From: Geopseudomonas aromaticivorans
Lineage (GTDB): Bacteria; Pseudomonadota; Gammaproteobacteria; Pseudomonadales; Pseudomonadaceae
Length of the DNA stretch: 64,000 nucleotides
Direction of reading: 5' to 3'
Assembly: GCF_019097855.1 (NCBI RefSeq)
Contig: NZ_JAHRGL010000071.1
Span: 1-64,000, forward strand
The position numbers and the translations under genes were made by a program. Positions 16,421 to 28,931 of this stretch are shown piece by piece. The notes beneath the pieces are model-generated. The model did no database searches. It was not told where the DNA came from and saw nothing but the letters and a program-made list of their open reading frames with translations. Positions within the stretch are counted from its first letter, which is position 1. The number at the start of each line of letters is the position of its first letter.

Positions 16421-16792
16421 ATGGCAACTATCAACCAGCTGGTGCGCCAGCCGCGCAAGCGCGTCACCGAAAAGAGTGACGTGCCGGCGCTGCAGAACTG
16501 CCCCCAGCGTCGCGGGGTATGTACTCGCGTTTACACCACCACCCCGAAGAAGCCCAACTCGGCGCTGCGTAAGGTTTGCCGTGTGCGCCTGACCAACGGC
16601 TACGAAGTCGCTTCCTACATCGGTGGTGAGGGTCACAACCTGCAGGAACACAGCGTAGTGCTGATCCGTGGCGGTCGTGTAAAAGACCTTCCGGGTGTGC
16701 GTTACCACACCGTGCGCGGTTCGCTGGATACCTCCGGCGTCAAGGACCGTAAGCAGGGTCGTTCGAAGTACGGCGCCAAGCGTCCGAAGTAA
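16421..16792 (+). CDS. rpsL: 30S ribosomal protein S12
   Basis: S12 sits at the decoding centre and affects accuracy. The 123-residue protein has the usual [12 protein letters not shown] and [13 protein letters not shown] loops; the lysines that change in streptomycin resistance (both within these motifs) are wild type. First gene of the str operon. Confidence 0.98.
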   Translation: MATINQLVRQPRKRVTEKSDVPALQNCPQRRGVCTRVYTTTPKKPNSALRKVCRVRLTNGYEVASYIGGEGHNLQEHSVVLIRGGRVKDLPGVRYHTVRGSLDTSGVKDRKQGRSKYGAKRPK

Positions 16793-16877
16793 TTTTCCGA
16801 ATCCATTTTTGTCGAGTCGATAAGAGTAAGGTCGGGCAAGTCCCGGGCTAACCTGAAGACCGTTTGAGGGCTTATCA

Positions 16878-17348
16878 ATGCCAAGACGTCGTGTAGCGGC
16901 CAAGCGTGAAATCCTGGCCGATCCGAAGTACGGAAGCCAGATCCTGGCTAAATTCATGAACCACGTGATGGAAAGCGGCAAGAAAGCCGTGGCCGAGCGC
17001 ATCGTTTACGGTGCCCTGGAAACCGTCAAGCAGCGCAAGAACGTCGACCCCCTGGAAACCTTCGAGAAAGCACTCGACGCCATCGCTCCGCTGGTCGAAG
17101 TGAAGTCCCGTCGTGTCGGCGGTGCTACCTATCAGGTTCCGGTCGAAGTTCGCCCGTCCCGTCGCAACGCTCTGGCCATGCGCTGGCTGGTGGACTACGC
17201 GCGCAAGCGCGGTGAGAAGTCCATGGCTCTGCGCCTCGCTGGCGAGCTGATCGATGCTGCCGAAGGCAAAGGCGCTGCTGTGAAGAAGCGTGAAGACGTG
17301 CACCGCATGGCCGAAGCCAACAAGGCCTTCTCGCACTACCGTTTCTAA
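16878..17348 (+). CDS. rpsG: 30S ribosomal protein S7
   Basis: S7 nucleates assembly of the 30S head and in enterics represses the str operon. The 156-residue protein starts [20 protein letters not shown] and carries the family segments [16 protein letters not shown] and [14 protein letters not shown]. It lies 85 bases after rpsL, and fusA begins 30 bases downstream. Confidence 0.98.
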   Translation: MPRRRVAAKREILADPKYGSQILAKFMNHVMESGKKAVAERIVYGALETVKQRKNVDPLETFEKALDAIAPLVEVKSRRVGGATYQVPVEVRPSRRNALAMRWLVDYARKRGEKSMALRLAGELIDAAEGKGAAVKKREDVHRMAEANKAFSHYRF

Positions 17349-17378
17349 GAAGCGCTTTCATCTAGCGAGGACCCTACC

Positions 17379-19481
<2,103 letters not shown>

Positions 19482-19511
19482 TTCAGTCCTTTTAGCAAGA
19501 GGTTCACTGTC

Positions 19512-20705
19512 GTGGCTAAAGAAAAATTTGAACGTAACAAACCGCACCTGAACGTGGGCACCATCGGTCACGTTGACCATGGCAAGACCACCCTGACCGC
19601 TGCGCTGACCAAGGTCTGCGCCGAGACTTGGGGCGGCTCCGCTCGTGACTTCTCCCAGATCGACAACGCTCCGGAAGAGAAGGCTCGCGGTATCACCATC
19701 AACACTTCCCACGTTGAGTACGATTCGGCCATTCGTCACTACGCTCACGTTGACTGCCCGGGTCACGCTGACTATGTGAAGAACATGATCACCGGTGCTG
19801 CCCAGATGGACGGCGCGATCCTGGTTTGCTCGGCTGCCGATGGTCCGATGCCGCAGACCCGCGAGCACATCCTGTTGTCCCGCCAGGTAGGCGTTCCCTA
19901 CATCGTCGTGTTCCTGAACAAGGCCGACGTGGTAGACGATGCCGAACTGCTGGAACTGGTCGAGATGGAAGTTCGCGACCTGCTGAGCACCTACGACTTC
20001 CCGGGCGACGACACTCCGATCATCATCGGTTCCGCGCTGATGGCTCTGAACGGCCAGGACGACAACGAGCTGGGCACCTCTGCCGTGCGCAAGCTGGTTG
20101 AGACCTTGGACACCTACATTCCGGAGCCGGAGCGTGCCATCGATAAGCCGTTCCTGATGCCGATCGAAGACGTGTTCTCGATCTCCGGTCGCGGCACCGT
20201 GGTAACCGGTCGCGTCGAGCGCGGCGTGGTCAAGGTCCAGGAAGAAGTGGAAATCGTCGGCATCCGCGCGACCACCAAGACCACCTGCACCGGCGTTGAG
20301 ATGTTCCGCAAGCTGCTCGACGAAGGTCGTGCTGGCGAGAACGTCGGCGTACTGCTGCGCGGCATCAAGCGTGAAGACGTCGAGCGTGGCCAGGTTCTGG
20401 CTAAGCCGGGCACCATCAAGCCGCACACCAAGTTCGAAGCTGAAGTGTACGTGCTGTCCAAGGAAGAAGGCGGTCGTCACACTCCGTTCTTCAAGGGCTA
20501 CCGTCCGCAGTTCTACTTCCGCACCACCGACGTAACCGGCAACTGCGAACTGCCGGAAGGCGTTGAGATGGTAATGCCGGGCGACAACATCAAGATGGTT
20601 GTCACCCTGATCGCTCCGATCGCCATGGAAGACGGCCTGCGCTTCGCGATTCGCGAAGGCGGTCGTACCGTCGGCGCCGGCGTGGTTGCCAAGATCTTCG
20701 AATAA
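19512..20705 (+). CDS. tufA: Elongation factor Tu (str operon copy)
   Basis: Second EF-Tu gene of the window, 397 residues with intact [14 protein letters not shown] and NKAD motifs. It starts with GTG whereas the tufB copy starts with ATG. By eye the two genes differ at about 18 of 1194 bases and at three residues (39, 212, 298); this copy keeps the usual lysines at 212 and 298 with AAG codons. Such close identity at a distance of 16 kb points to gene conversion. Last gene of the str operon, followed by a strong terminator. Confidence 0.98.
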   Translation: MAKEKFERNKPHLNVGTIGHVDHGKTTLTAALTKVCAETWGGSARDFSQIDNAPEEKARGITINTSHVEYDSAIRHYAHVDCPGHADYVKNMITGAAQMDGAILVCSAADGPMPQTREHILLSRQVGVPYIVVFLNKADVVDDAELLELVEMEVRDLLSTYDFPGDDTPIIIGSALMALNGQDDNELGTSAVRKLVETLDTYIPEPERAIDKPFLMPIEDVFSISGRGTVVTGRVERGVVKVQEEVEIVGIRATTKTTCTGVEMFRKLLDEGRAGENVGVLLRGIKREDVERGQVLAKPGTIKPHTKFEAEVYVLSKEEGGRHTPFFKGYRPQFYFRTTDVTGNCELPEGVEMVMPGDNIKMVVTLIAPIAMEDGLRFAIREGGRTVGAGVVAKIFE

Positions 20706-20725
20706 TCGAAGTTCGGTAGCAGAGG

Positions 20726-20755
20726 AGCCCCCGCCTAGCGGGGGCTTTCTCGTTT
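20726..20755 (+). terminator. str operon terminator
   Basis: AGCCCCCG (20726-20733) pairs with CGGGGGCT (20739-20746), followed by TTCTCGTTT. Confidence 0.85.
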
Positions 20756-20766
20756 CTGCCCATTGG

Positions 20767-20795
20767 TTGACACCCTTGGGGGGCGTCCGTACAAT
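20767..20795 (+). promoter_or_regulatory. S10 operon promoter
   Basis: A consensus TTGACA (20767-20772) and TACAAT (20790-20795) with a 17-bp spacer. The leader to rpsJ is only about 55 bases and has one small hairpin (ATTCC/GGAAT, 20817-20835), so there is no room for the long L4-dependent leader of Escherichia coli. Confidence 0.85.
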
Positions 20796-20855
20796 TGCGC
20801 CTCCTTTTACCGGGCGTATTCCGTCTGGTGGGAATAGCTTGGAGTCTGAGGTCAA

Positions 20856-21167
20856 ATGCAAAATCAACAAATCCGTATTCGGTTGAAGGCTTTTGATCAC
20901 CGCCTGATCGATCAATCTACCCAGGAAATCGTGGAAACCGCGAAACGTACTGGTGCTCAGGTCCGTGGTCCGATTCCTCTGCCGACCCGCAAGGAGCGGT
21001 TCACCGTGCTGGTTTCTCCGCACGTCAACAAGGATGCGCGTGATCAGTACGAAATTCGTACTCACAAGCGTGTGCTCGACATCGTTCAGCCGACCGACAA
21101 GACCGTCGACGCGCTGATGAAGCTCGACCTTGCTGCCGGTGTCGAAGTGCAAATCAGCCTCGGCTGA
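20856..21167 (+). CDS. rpsJ: 30S ribosomal protein S10 (NusE)
   Basis: S10 is part of the 30S head and also acts as NusE in antitermination with NusB, which is encoded at 50656. The 103-residue protein has [15 protein letters not shown] and the long loop [20 protein letters not shown]. First gene of the S10 operon. Confidence 0.98.
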
Positions 21168-21254
21168 AATCCAATCCAGGATTTCGGTCGTGTAACGCTC
21201 TGAAATGGGCGGCCATAGCGGGTGAAAGCCCCGTACACTCAAGAGGTACAAGAC

Positions 21255-21884
21255 ATGACTATTGGTGTAGTCGGTCGCAAGTGCGGCATGACCCGCATTT
21301 TCACCGAAGATGGTGTCTCTATTCCGGTTACGGTCATCGAAGTCGAGCCGAATCGCGTCACCCAGTTCAAGAATGAAGAGAGCGATGGCTATCGCGCCAT
21401 ACAGGTAACTGTTGGCGAGCGTCGCGCCTCCCGTGTGACCAAGGCGCAAGCCGGTCACTTTGCCAAGGCCAGCGTTGCTGCCGGTCGCACTGTCATGGAA
21501 TTCCGCCTCGCTGGCGAAGAGTTCCAGGCTGGCGATCAGCTCACCGTTGAGCAGTTCCAGGCTGGGCAGATGGTCGATGTGACCGGTCAGTCCAAGGGTA
21601 AAGGCTATGCCGGTACCATCAAGCGCTGGAACTTCCGCGGTCAGGACAACACTCACGGCAACTCCGTATCTCACCGTGCTCCGGGTTCCATCGGCCAGTG
21701 CCAGACTCCTGGTCGAGTGTTCAAGGGCAAGAAGATGTCCGGTCATATGGGTGCCGAGCGCGTGACCGTGCAGTCCCTGGAAGTTGTCCGTGTCGATGCC
21801 GAACGCAACCTGCTGTTGGTCAAGGGCGCTGTCCCGGGTGCCACTGGCGGTGACGTGATCGTGCGTCCGGCTGCCAAGGCTTAA
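21255..21884 (+). CDS. rplC: 50S ribosomal protein L3
   Basis: L3 is an early assembly protein near the peptidyl transferase centre. The 209-residue form starts [16 protein letters not shown] at ATG 21255; a longer in-frame extension to 21222 lacks family similarity. The extended loop with [22 protein letters not shown], split here for length, and [14 protein letters not shown] are intact. Confidence 0.98.
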   Translation: MTIGVVGRKCGMTRIFTEDGVSIPVTVIEVEPNRVTQFKNEESDGYRAIQVTVGERRASRVTKAQAGHFAKASVAAGRTVMEFRLAGEEFQAGDQLTVEQFQAGQMVDVTGQSKGKGYAGTIKRWNFRGQDNTHGNSVSHRAPGSIGQCQTPGRVFKGKKMSGHMGAERVTVQSLEVVRVDAERNLLLVKGAVPGATGGDVIVRPAAKA

Positions 21885-21898
21885 GGGAGATTCGAGAG

Positions 21899-22501
21899 AT
21901 GCAACTGAATGTAAACGGTGCGCAGGCGATCGAAGTCTCCGAGCGTACCTTTGGTGATGATTTCAACGAGACCCTGGTGCACCAGGCTGTCGTTGCCTAC
22001 ATGGCTGGTGGTCGTCAGGGCACTCGCGCCCAGAAGACCCGTTCCGAGGTCCGTGGTGGCGGCAAGAAGCCGTGGCGTCAGAAGGGTTCGGGCCGCGCCC
22101 GTGCCGGCACCACTCGCAGCCCCATCTGGCGCTCGGGTGGCGTGACCTTCGCCGCCAAGCCGCAAGATCACTCGCAAAAGCTCAACAAGAAGATGTACCG
22201 CGCTGCCATGCGCTCGATCCTGAGCGAGCTGGTGCGTCAGGACCGTCTGGTTGTGGTCGAAGATTTTGCCGTCGACGCGCCGAAGACCAAGAGCCTGGTT
22301 GGCAAGCTGGCCGGTCTGGGTCTGAGCGATGTGCTGATCGTGACCGACGCGGTAGACGAGAATCTGTACCTGGCAGCTCGCAACCTGCCGTTCGTCGACG
22401 TGCGCGACGTTCAGGGTTCCGACCCGGTCAGCCTGATCGCCTACGACAAGGTGCTGGTCACCGTGTCCGCCGTGAAGAAATTCGAGGAGCTGCTGGGATG
22501 A
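21899..22501 (+). CDS. rplD: 50S ribosomal protein L4
   Basis: L4 lines the peptide exit tunnel and is the autogenous repressor of the S10 operon in enterics. The 200-residue protein has the extended loop [32 protein letters not shown] region near 48-80 (given as parts [14 protein letters not shown] and [14 protein letters not shown]). Its stop overlaps the rplW start by four bases (ATGA). Confidence 0.98.
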   Translation: MQLNVNGAQAIEVSERTFGDDFNETLVHQAVVAYMAGGRQGTRAQKTRSEVRGGGKKPWRQKGSGRARAGTTRSPIWRSGGVTFAAKPQDHSQKLNKKMYRAAMRSILSELVRQDRLVVVEDFAVDAPKTKSLVGKLAGLGLSDVLIVTDAVDENLYLAARNLPFVDVRDVQGSDPVSLIAYDKVLVTVSAVKKFEELLG

Positions 22502-22797
22502 ACCAGGAACGCGTATTTAAAGTGCTGGTTGGCCCGCACGTCTCCGAGAAGGCCACCACCCTTGCCGATGGCAAGAGCCAGTTCGTTTTCAAGGTTGCCA
22601 CTGATGCAACCAAGCTGGAAATCAAGAAGGCCGTCGAAACCCTGTTCAACGTTAAGGTGGAGCGCGTAAGCACCCTGAACGTCAAGGGCAAGACCAAGCG
22701 CACTGCCCGTGGTTTCGGCAAGCGCAACGACTGGAAAAAGGCGTACATCGCCCTCCAGCCGGGCCAGGATCTCGATTTCGCCAGCGGCGCTGAGTAA
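22498..22797 (+). CDS. rplW: 50S ribosomal protein L23
   Basis: L23 surrounds the exit of the peptide tunnel and docks trigger factor and SRP. The 99-residue protein starts at ATG 22498, overlapping the rplD stop, and carries the loop [20 protein letters not shown]. Longer upstream reading in this frame runs through rplD and is ignored. Confidence 0.97.
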   Translation: MNQERVFKVLVGPHVSEKATTLADGKSQFVFKVATDATKLEIKKAVETLFNVKVERVSTLNVKGKTKRTARGFGKRNDWKKAYIALQPGQDLDFASGAE

Positions 22798-22811
22798 GGT
22801 AGGAGTGCATC

Positions 22812-23636
22812 ATGGCAATCGTTAAATGCAAGCCGACTTCCGCTGGCCGTCGTTTCGTGGTCAAGGTGGTCAATTCCGACCTGCACAAGGGCGCTCCGTA
22901 CGCTCCGCTGGTTGAGAAGAAGAGCAAGACCGGTGGTCGTAACAACAACGGTCGCATCACCACTCGCCACATCGGTGGTGGTCACAAGCAGCACTATCGT
23001 CTGGTCGACTTCCGTCGCAACGACAAAGATGGCATTCCTGCCACTGTCGAGCGTATCGAATACGATCCGAACCGTACTGCCCACATCGCTCTGCTGAAGT
23101 ATGCAGACGGCGAGCGTCGCTACATCATCGCGCCGAAGGGCGTGAGTGCTGGCGATCAGCTGGTCTCCGGCGCCCATGCGCCGATCAAGGCCGGCAACTC
23201 CATGCCGCTGCGCAACATTCCGGTCGGTTCCACCGTTCACGGTATCGAGCTGAAGCCGGGCAAGGGTGCTCAGATCGCGCGTTCCGCTGGTGCTTCGGTA
23301 CAGCTGGTCGCTCGTGAAGGTGCCTATGTAACCCTGCGTCTGCGTTCCGGCGAGATGCGCAAGGTCCTGGCCGAGTGCCGCGCGACCATGGGCGAAGTCT
23401 CGAACTCCGAGCACAGCCTGCGTTCGCTGGGTAAGGCCGGCGCCAAGCGCTGGAAGGGCATCCGTCCGACCGTTCGTGGTTCTGCCATGAACCCGGTTGA
23501 CCACCCGCATGGTGGTGGTGAAGGTCGTACCTCTGGTGGCCGTCATCCGGTGTCGCCGTGGGGCTTCCCGACCAAGGGCGCGAAGACCCGTTCCAACAAG
23601 CGCACCGACAACATGATTGTCCGTCGCCGCAAGTAA
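22812..23636 (+). CDS. rplB: 50S ribosomal protein L2
   Basis: L2 is needed for subunit association and peptidyl transfer. The 274-residue protein is normal in length, with [19 protein letters not shown] and the functionally important C-terminal [18 protein letters not shown] segment. Confidence 0.98.
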   Translation: MAIVKCKPTSAGRRFVVKVVNSDLHKGAPYAPLVEKKSKTGGRNNNGRITTRHIGGGHKQHYRLVDFRRNDKDGIPATVERIEYDPNRTAHIALLKYADGERRYIIAPKGVSAGDQLVSGAHAPIKAGNSMPLRNIPVGSTVHGIELKPGKGAQIARSAGASVQLVAREGAYVTLRLRSGEMRKVLAECRATMGEVSNSEHSLRSLGKAGAKRWKGIRPTVRGSAMNPVDHPHGGGEGRTSGGRHPVSPWGFPTKGAKTRSNKRTDNMIVRRRK

Positions 23637-23653
23637 CGTAGAGGGATACGACA

Positions 23654-23929
23654 GTGCCGCGTTCTCTGAAAAAAGGTCCGTTCATCGATCTTCATCTGAT
23701 CAAGAAGATCGAAGTGGCGGTAGAAAAGAACGACCGTAAGCCGATCAAGACCTGGTCGCGTCGTTCGATGATTCTGCCGCAGATGGTCGGTCTGACCATC
23801 GCCGTGCATAACGGTCGTCAACATGTCCCCGTTCTGGTGAACGAAGACATGGTCGGCCACAAACTGGGCGAGTTCGCCGCTACCCGCACCTATCGCGGGC
23901 ATGCAGCAGACAAGAAAGCCAAGCGTTAA
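23654..23929 (+). CDS. rpsS: 30S ribosomal protein S19
   Basis: S19 contacts S13 and the A-site finger in the 30S head. The 91-residue protein begins with GTG at 23654 ([15 protein letters not shown]) and has the [23 protein letters not shown] core. Confidence 0.97.
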   Translation: MPRSLKKGPFIDLHLIKKIEVAVEKNDRKPIKTWSRRSMILPQMVGLTIAVHNGRQHVPVLVNEDMVGHKLGEFAATRTYRGHAADKKAKR

Positions 23930-23939
23930 GGGGTAGGAA

Positions 23940-24272
23940 ATGGAAGTAGCCGCTAAGTTGTCGGGCGCTCGCATCTCCGCCCAAAAAGCCCGCCTGGTCG
24001 CTGACCAGATCCGTGGCAAGAAGGTTGGTGAGGCGCTCAATCTGCTGGCTTTCAGCAACAAGAAAGCCGGCGCCATCATCAAGAAAGTGCTTGAGTCGGC
24101 CGTGGCCAACGCCGAGCACAACGAAGGCGCAGACGTGGATGACCTGAAGGTTTCCACCGTTTTCGTCAACGAAGGGCGTTCGCTGAAGCGCATCATGCCG
24201 CGAGCCAAAGGCCGTGCTGATCGCATCGTCAAGCGGTCTTGCCATATCACTGTCAAGGTTGCGGACAAGTAA
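23940..24272 (+). CDS. rplV: 50S ribosomal protein L22
   Basis: L22 touches all 23S rRNA domains, and its beta-hairpin narrows the exit tunnel. The 110-residue protein has [20 protein letters not shown] and the hairpin segment [16 protein letters not shown], both intact. Confidence 0.98.
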   Translation: MEVAAKLSGARISAQKARLVADQIRGKKVGEALNLLAFSNKKAGAIIKKVLESAVANAEHNEGADVDDLKVSTVFVNEGRSLKRIMPRAKGRADRIVKRSCHITVKVADK

Positions 24273-24285
24273 CGGAGTCGATCAG

Positions 24286-24972
24286 ATGGGTCAGAAAGTA
24301 CATCCCACTGGCATTCGCCTGGGCATCGTCAAGGAGCACACCTCCGTCTGGTACGCAGATAAGCGCACTTACGCCGATTATCTGTTTGCCGATCTGCAGG
24401 TTCGTGAGTACCTCCAAGACAAATTAAAAAGCGCGTCCGTGAGCCGTATCGAGATCGCTCGTCCGGCTCAGACTGCACGCATCACCATCCACACCGCTCG
24501 TCCCGGCATCGTGATCGGCAAGAAAGGTGAGGACGTTGAGAAGCTGCGTCAGGAACTGACCAAGCAAATGGGTGTGCCGGTGCACATCAACATCGAAGAG
24601 ATCCGCAAGCCGGAGCTCGACGGTATGCTGGTTGCGCAAAGCGTAGCTCAGCAGCTGGAGCGCCGCGTCATGTTCCGTCGTGCGATGAAACGCGCGGTAC
24701 AGAACGCCATGCGTATTGGTGCCAAGGGCATCAAGATCCAGGTGAGTGGTCGTCTGGGCGGCGCGGAAATCGCCCGTACCGAATGGTATCGCGAAGGTCG
24801 TGTGCCGCTGCACACCCTGCGTGCCGATATCGACTACGCCACCTACGAAGCGCACACCACCTACGGTGTGATCGGTGTGAAGGTTTGGATCTTCAAGGGC
24901 GAGGTCATCGGTGGCCAGCACGAAGAGCTCAAGCCGCAAGCGCCTGCGCCTCGCAAAAAAGCTGCTAAGTAA
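24286..24972 (+). CDS. rpsC: 30S ribosomal protein S3
   Basis: S3 guards the mRNA entry channel. The 228-residue protein starts at ATG 24286 ([20 protein letters not shown]). It has the KH domain with [13 protein letters not shown] and the C-terminal domain ending in an Ala/Pro/Lys tail. Confidence 0.98.
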   Translation: MGQKVHPTGIRLGIVKEHTSVWYADKRTYADYLFADLQVREYLQDKLKSASVSRIEIARPAQTARITIHTARPGIVIGKKGEDVEKLRQELTKQMGVPVHINIEEIRKPELDGMLVAQSVAQQLERRVMFRRAMKRAVQNAMRIGAKGIKIQVSGRLGGAEIARTEWYREGRVPLHTLRADIDYATYEAHTTYGVIGVKVWIFKGEVIGGQHEELKPQAPAPRKKAAK

Positions 24973-24986
24973 GAGGAGTACGCAAC

Positions 24987-25400
24987 ATGCTGCAACCCAA
25001 GCGTACAAAATTCCGCAAGCAGATGACCGGCCACAACCGTGGTCTGGCTCAGCGCGGTAGCAAAGTCAGCTTCGGCGAGTTCGCGCTGAAGTCTGTTAGT
25101 CGTGGTCGCCTCACTGCTCGTCAGATCGAGTCTGCGCGTCGCGCCCTGACCCGTCACGTCAAGCGTGGCGGCAAGATCTGGATTCGCGTGTTCCCCGACA
25201 AGCCTGTCACCAAGAAGCCCCTGGAAGTTCGTATGGGTAAAGGTAAGGGTTCTGTCGAGTACTGGGTATGCTTGATCCAGCCGGGCAAGGTCCTGTACGA
25301 GATCGAGGGTGTATCCGAAGAGATGGCTCGCGAGGCTTTCGCCCTGGCGGCTGCAAAGCTGCCGCTCGAGACCACCTTTGTTAAGCGGACGGTGATGTGA
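24987..25400 (+). CDS. rplP: 50S ribosomal protein L16
   Basis: L16 helps position tRNA in the A site. The 137-residue protein starts [19 protein letters not shown] and contains [22 protein letters not shown]. Its TGA shares its last base with the rpmC start. Confidence 0.98.
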   Translation: MLQPKRTKFRKQMTGHNRGLAQRGSKVSFGEFALKSVSRGRLTARQIESARRALTRHVKRGGKIWIRVFPDKPVTKKPLEVRMGKGKGSVEYWVCLIQPGKVLYEIEGVSEEMAREAFALAAAKLPLETTFVKRTVM

Positions 25401-25591
25401 TGAAAGCGAATGAACTTCGTGAAAAATCCGCGGAGCAGCTGAACGAGCAATTGCTCGGCCTGCTGCGCGACCAGTTCAATCTGCGCATGCAGAAAGCAAC
25501 TGGCCAGTTGGGGCAGTCTCACCTGCTCTCGCAAGTGAAGCGCGACATCGCTCGCGTGAAAACTGTGCTCAACCAGCAGGCAGGTAAGTAA
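25400..25591 (+). CDS. rpmC: 50S ribosomal protein L29
   Basis: L29 is a small two-helix protein by the tunnel exit. ATG 25400 gives the usual 63-residue form ([10 protein letters not shown]); a GTG three bases earlier is in frame but less likely. It overlaps the rplP stop by one base. Confidence 0.96.
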   Translation: MKANELREKSAEQLNEQLLGLLRDQFNLRMQKATGQLGQSHLLSQVKRDIARVKTVLNQQAGK

Positions 25592-25593
25592 TC

Positions 25594-25860
25594 ATGGCTG
25601 AAGCTCAGAAGACCGTCCGTACGCTGACTGGCAAAGTCGTCAGCGACAAAATGGACAAGACCATCACCGTCCTGATCGAGCGTCGCGTCAAGCACCCGAT
25701 CTACGGTAAATACGTGAAGCGCTCGACCAAGCTGCACGCCCACGACGAAACCAACCAGTGCCGCCTGGGTGACCTGGTCACCATTCGCGAGACTCGTCCG
25801 CTGGCCAAAACCAAGGCCTGGACCCTGGTCGAAGTCGTCGAACGTGCCGTGGAAGTCTAA
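25594..25860 (+). CDS. rpsQ: 30S ribosomal protein S17
   Basis: S17 is a primary 16S rRNA binder of the 30S body. The 88-residue OB-fold protein contains [19 protein letters not shown] and [19 protein letters not shown]. It lies 2 bases after rpmC and is the last gene of the classical S10 group. Confidence 0.97.
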   Translation: MAEAQKTVRTLTGKVVSDKMDKTITVLIERRVKHPIYGKYVKRSTKLHAHDETNQCRLGDLVTIRETRPLAKTKAWTLVEVVERAVEV

Positions 25861-25882
25861 GGACTAAGGGTCGGAGAAAGAT

Positions 25883-26251
25883 ATGATTCAGACTCAATCC
25901 ATGCTCGACGTCGCTGACAACAGCGGTGCCCGTCGCGTCATGTGCATCAAGGTCCTTGGTGGCTCGCACCGTCGTTACGCCGGTATTGGCGACATCATCA
26001 AGGTGACCGTGAAGGAAGCAATTCCGCGCGGCAAGGTGAAAAAAGGCCAAGTGATGAGCGCGGTCGTAGTCCGCACCCGTCACGGCGTGCGCCGTCCGGA
26101 TGGTTCCATCATCCGCTTCGATGGCAATGCTGCGGTCCTGCTGAACAACAAGCAGGAGCCCATCGGCACCCGTATCTTTGGCCCGGTGACTCGCGAACTT
26201 CGTACCGAGAAGTTCATGAAGATCGTCTCCCTGGCCCCCGAAGTACTCTAA
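25883..26251 (+). CDS. rplN: 50S ribosomal protein L14
   Basis: L14 forms intersubunit bridges with 16S rRNA. The 122-residue protein starts [20 protein letters not shown] and matches the family through the C-terminal [16 protein letters not shown]. First gene of the classical spc group; no terminator or promoter separates it from rpsQ. Confidence 0.98.
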   Translation: MIQTQSMLDVADNSGARRVMCIKVLGGSHRRYAGIGDIIKVTVKEAIPRGKVKKGQVMSAVVVRTRHGVRRPDGSIIRFDGNAAVLLNNKQEPIGTRIFGPVTRELRTEKFMKIVSLAPEVL

Positions 26252-26263
26252 GGAGTAGCCGTC

Positions 26264-26578
26264 ATGCAAAAGATTCGTCGTGACGACGAAGTCATCGTCA
26301 TCGCCGGCAAGGACAAGGGCAAGCGTGGCAAGGTGCTGAAGGTGCTCGCTGAAGACCGTCTGGTCGTCGGCGGGATCAACCTGGTCAAGCGCCACACCAA
26401 GCCGAATCCGATGTCGGGCGTTCAAGGCGGTATCGTCGAGAAAGAGGCGCCGCTGCACGTTTCCAACGTTGCGATCTTCAACGCTGAAACCAACAAGGCT
26501 GATCGCGTTGGCTTCAAGGTCGAAGACGGCAAGAAAATTCGTGTCTTCAAGTCCACCCAGAAGCCGGTTGGCGCTTGA
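26264..26578 (+). CDS. rplX: 50S ribosomal protein L24
   Basis: L24 starts 50S assembly. The 104-residue KOW-domain protein has [20 protein letters not shown] at the N-terminus. Confidence 0.98.
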   Translation: MQKIRRDDEVIVIAGKDKGKRGKVLKVLAEDRLVVGGINLVKRHTKPNPMSGVQGGIVEKEAPLHVSNVAIFNAETNKADRVGFKVEDGKKIRVFKSTQKPVGA

Positions 26579-26597
26579 GAATCATAGGTAAAACACC

Positions 26598-27137
26598 ATG
26601 GCACGATTGAAAGAGATTTACCGGAACGAACTCGCTCCCAAGCTGAAGGAAGAACTGCAGCTTGCAAACGTGATGGAGATTCCGCGCATTACCAAAATCA
26701 CCCTGAACATGGGTCTCGGCGAAGCGGTCGGTGACAAGAAAGTCATCGAACATGCAGTTGCCGACATGGAAAAGATCTCCGGCCAAAAGCCGGTGGTCAC
26801 CATGGCTCGCAAGTCCATCGCCGGCTTCAAGGTCCGCGAAGGCTGGCCGATCGGTGTCAAGGTGACTCTGCGTGGCGAGCGCATGTACGAGTTCCTGGAT
26901 CGTCTGATCACCATCTCCCTGCCGCGCGTGCGTGACTTCCGCGGCCTGAATGCCAAGTCCTTCGACGGTCGTGGCAACTACAGCATGGGCGTGAAAGAGC
27001 AGATCATCTTCCCGGAAATCGATTACGACAAGATCGATGCGCTGCGTGGCATGGACATCACCCTGACCACCACCGCCCGTACCGATGATGAAGGCCGTGC
27101 GCTGCTGCGCGCCTTCAAATTCCCGTTCCGCAACTGA
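26598..27137 (+). CDS. rplE: 50S ribosomal protein L5
   Basis: L5 binds 5S rRNA in the central protuberance. The 179-residue protein carries [19 protein letters not shown] and [21 protein letters not shown]. In enterics the S8 repressor site lies at the start of this gene; I see no obvious equivalent here, and rpsH has its own candidate leader. Confidence 0.98.
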   Translation: MARLKEIYRNELAPKLKEELQLANVMEIPRITKITLNMGLGEAVGDKKVIEHAVADMEKISGQKPVVTMARKSIAGFKVREGWPIGVKVTLRGERMYEFLDRLITISLPRVRDFRGLNAKSFDGRGNYSMGVKEQIIFPEIDYDKIDALRGMDITLTTTARTDDEGRALLRAFKFPFRN

Positions 27138-27150
27138 TTGGAGTAGGAAC

Positions 27151-27456
27151 ATGGCCAAAACGAGCATGAAAAACCGTGAGCTGAAGCGTCAGCAAACGGT
27201 AGCGAAGTACGCCAAAAAGCGTGCCGAGCTGAAAGCTGCCATTGCCAGCCCGAACTCCACTCCGGAGCAGCGCTGGGAAGCCCTGGTAGCCCTGCAGAAG
27301 CAGCCGCGCGACGCGTCGGCCAGCCGTCTGCGCAACCGCTGCCGCATCACCGGTCGTCCGCACGGCTACTACCGCAAGTTCGGCCTGAGCCGTAACAAGC
27401 TTCGTGAAGCCGCCATGCGTGGTGATGTACCGGGTCTGGTCAAGGCCAGCTGGTAA
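27151..27456 (+). CDS. rpsN: 30S ribosomal protein S14 (zinc-free form)
   Basis: S14 is a late 30S head protein. The 101-residue long form starts at ATG 27151 ([15 protein letters not shown]) and lacks the two CxxC pairs of the zinc-binding type. The next gene is 172 bases away, behind a strong hairpin. Confidence 0.97.
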   Translation: MAKTSMKNRELKRQQTVAKYAKKRAELKAAIASPNSTPEQRWEALVALQKQPRDASASRLRNRCRITGRPHGYYRKFGLSRNKLREAAMRGDVPGLVKASW

Positions 27457-27494
27457 AACGTTGCTCCCGGAGCAGTCCGGGAGCCGCGTCGAAC

Positions 27495-27528
27495 GAATCA
27501 AGCCCCGCATGGGGCTTGATTCGTTTTT
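27495..27528 (+). terminator. Intrinsic terminator inside the spc operon
   Basis: A perfect 12-bp stem (GAATCAAGCCCC 27495-27506 with GGGGCTTGATTC 27511-27522, loop GCAT) is followed by GTTTTT. It has every mark of a strong intrinsic terminator, 38 bases after rpsN and inside what is usually one operon. Confidence 0.85.
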
Positions 27529-27544
27529 GATCAGTCTCTAGAAT
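27516..27544 (+). promoter_or_regulatory. Candidate rpsH promoter overlapping the terminator
   Basis: TTGATT (27516-27521) lies in the right arm of the terminator stem, and TAGAAT (27539-27544) follows after 17 bp. It would restart transcription for rpsH onward. Confidence 0.65.
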
Positions 27545-27560
27545 GTCTGGCTCGCCTGAG

Positions 27561-27608
27561 CCTGGTCTTTCCAGGTGGCGGGCAAATATGGCCGAAAGGC
27601 TTTTTTTT
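27561..27608 (+). promoter_or_regulatory. Hairpins and U8 tract in the rpsH leader
   Basis: CCTGG-TCTTT-CCAGG (27561-27575) is followed by GCC-GAAA-GGC (27591-27600) joined to eight T residues (27601-27608), six bases before the rpsH ribosome binding site AGGAG. This may be an attenuator or a ribosomal-protein binding site; the stem next to the T tract has only 3 bp. Confidence 0.45.
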
Positions 27609-27628
27609 GTTTCAGGAGCATCAAGCCC

Positions 27629-28021
27629 ATGAGTATGCAGGACCCGTTAGCGGACATGCTAACTCGTATCCGTAATGCCCAGATGGCTGAGAAGACCGCG
27701 GTAAGCATGCCGTCTTCCAAGCTGAAGGCAGCAGTTGCCAAGGTCCTCAAGGACGAAGGCTACATTGCGGATTTCCAGGTCAGCGGCGACATCAAGCAGC
27801 AGCTGTCCATCGAGCTCAAGTATTTCGAAGGCAAGCCTGTCATCGAAGAGCTCAAGCGTGTGAGCCGTCCCGGCCTGCGCCAGTACAAGGCTGTCGAGCA
27901 GCTGCCGAAAGTTCGCGGCGGTCTCGGCGTTTCCATCGTCTCCACCAACAAGGGTGTGATGACGGATCGTGCTGCTCGCGCTGCCGGTGTCGGTGGCGAA
28001 GTGCTCTGCACCGTATTCTAA
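27629..28021 (+). CDS. rpsH: 30S ribosomal protein S8
   Basis: S8 is a primary 16S rRNA binder and the spc operon repressor in enterics. The 130-residue protein starts at ATG 27629 ([18 protein letters not shown]) with AGGAG 10 bases upstream; an in-frame GTG at 27575 would add 18 residues encoded by the leader hairpin and is rejected. The C-terminal [19 protein letters not shown] motif is intact. Confidence 0.97.
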   Translation: MSMQDPLADMLTRIRNAQMAEKTAVSMPSSKLKAAVAKVLKDEGYIADFQVSGDIKQQLSIELKYFEGKPVIEELKRVSRPGLRQYKAVEQLPKVRGGLGVSIVSTNKGVMTDRAARAAGVGGEVLCTVF

Positions 28022-28033
28022 GGGGGGATCAGC

Positions 28034-28567
28034 ATGTCTCGCGTTGCTAAGAACCCCGTCAAGCTGCCTGCCGGTGTCGAAGTTCAGTTGGCCGGTCAGC
28101 AGCTTTCGGTGAAGGGTGCCAAGGGCGCTCTGGAGCTGAAGGTGCATCCTTCGGTTGAAGTGATTCATGAAGCCGGTGAGCTGCGCTTTGCTGCGCGCCA
28201 CGGTGATCAGCAGAATCGTGCCATGGCCGGTACCACCCGCGCCCTGGTAAACAACATGGTTGTGGGTGTCAGCGAAGGCTTCCAGCGCAAGCTGCAGCTG
28301 GTCGGCGTCGGCTACCGTGCCCAAGCTAAAGGTCAGATCCTGTCGCTGGCCCTCGGCTTCTCGCATCCGGTCGAGTACGAACTGCCGGAAGGCGTCACTG
28401 CGGAAACCCCGAGCCAGACCGATATCCTGATCAAGGGTATCGACAAGCAAGTGGTTGGTCAGGTGGCTGCCGAAATTCGTGACTTCCGTCGTCCGGAGCC
28501 TTACAAAGGCAAGGGTGTGCGTTACGCCGACGAAGTAGTCCGTCGTAAAGAAGCCAAGAAGAAGTAG
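28034..28567 (+). CDS. rplF: 50S ribosomal protein L6
   Basis: L6 lies near the factor-binding site. The 177-residue protein has two L6 repeats, with the C-terminal signature [18 protein letters not shown] intact. Confidence 0.98.
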   Translation: MSRVAKNPVKLPAGVEVQLAGQQLSVKGAKGALELKVHPSVEVIHEAGELRFAARHGDQQNRAMAGTTRALVNNMVVGVSEGFQRKLQLVGVGYRAQAKGQILSLALGFSHPVEYELPEGVTAETPSQTDILIKGIDKQVVGQVAAEIRDFRRPEPYKGKGVRYADEVVRRKEAKKK

Positions 28568-28577
28568 GGCATAGCAA

Positions 28578-28928
28578 ATGAGCGACAAGAAAGTTATCCG
28601 TCTGCGTCGCGCTCGCCAGGCACGCCTGAAGATGCGCGAGCTGGTAGCAGTACGCCTTTGCGTGTACCGCTCTTCCCAGCACATGTACGCCCAGGTCATC
28701 TCGGCCGACGGCGCCAAGGTCCTGGCCAGCGCCTCGACTCTGGACGCAGAGCTGCGTGGCGCTGCCACCGGCAACGTCGAAGCTGCCAAGAAGGTTGGCC
28801 TGCTGGTCGCCGAGCGCGCGAAAGCCGCTGGTGTCACCCAGGTGGCATTTGACCGTTCTGGCTTCAAGTACCACGGCCGTGTCAAGGCACTGGCCGATGC
28901 TGCTCGTGAAGGCGGGCTGGAGTTCTAA
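28578..28928 (+). CDS. rplR: 50S ribosomal protein L18
   Basis: L18 binds 5S rRNA with L5. The 116-residue protein has [18 protein letters not shown] and the C-terminal [24 protein letters not shown] signature (split: [25 protein letters not shown]). Confidence 0.98.
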   Translation: MSDKKVIRLRRARQARLKMRELVAVRLCVYRSSQHMYAQVISADGAKVLASASTLDAELRGAATGNVEAAKKVGLLVAERAKAAGVTQVAFDRSGFKYHGRVKALADAAREGGLEF

Positions 28929-28931
28929 GTT

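Noticed and set aside
27575-27628. Upstream GTG start for rpsH
   Set aside because: It would translate the leader hairpins and T tract; S8 proteins start [10 protein letters not shown].
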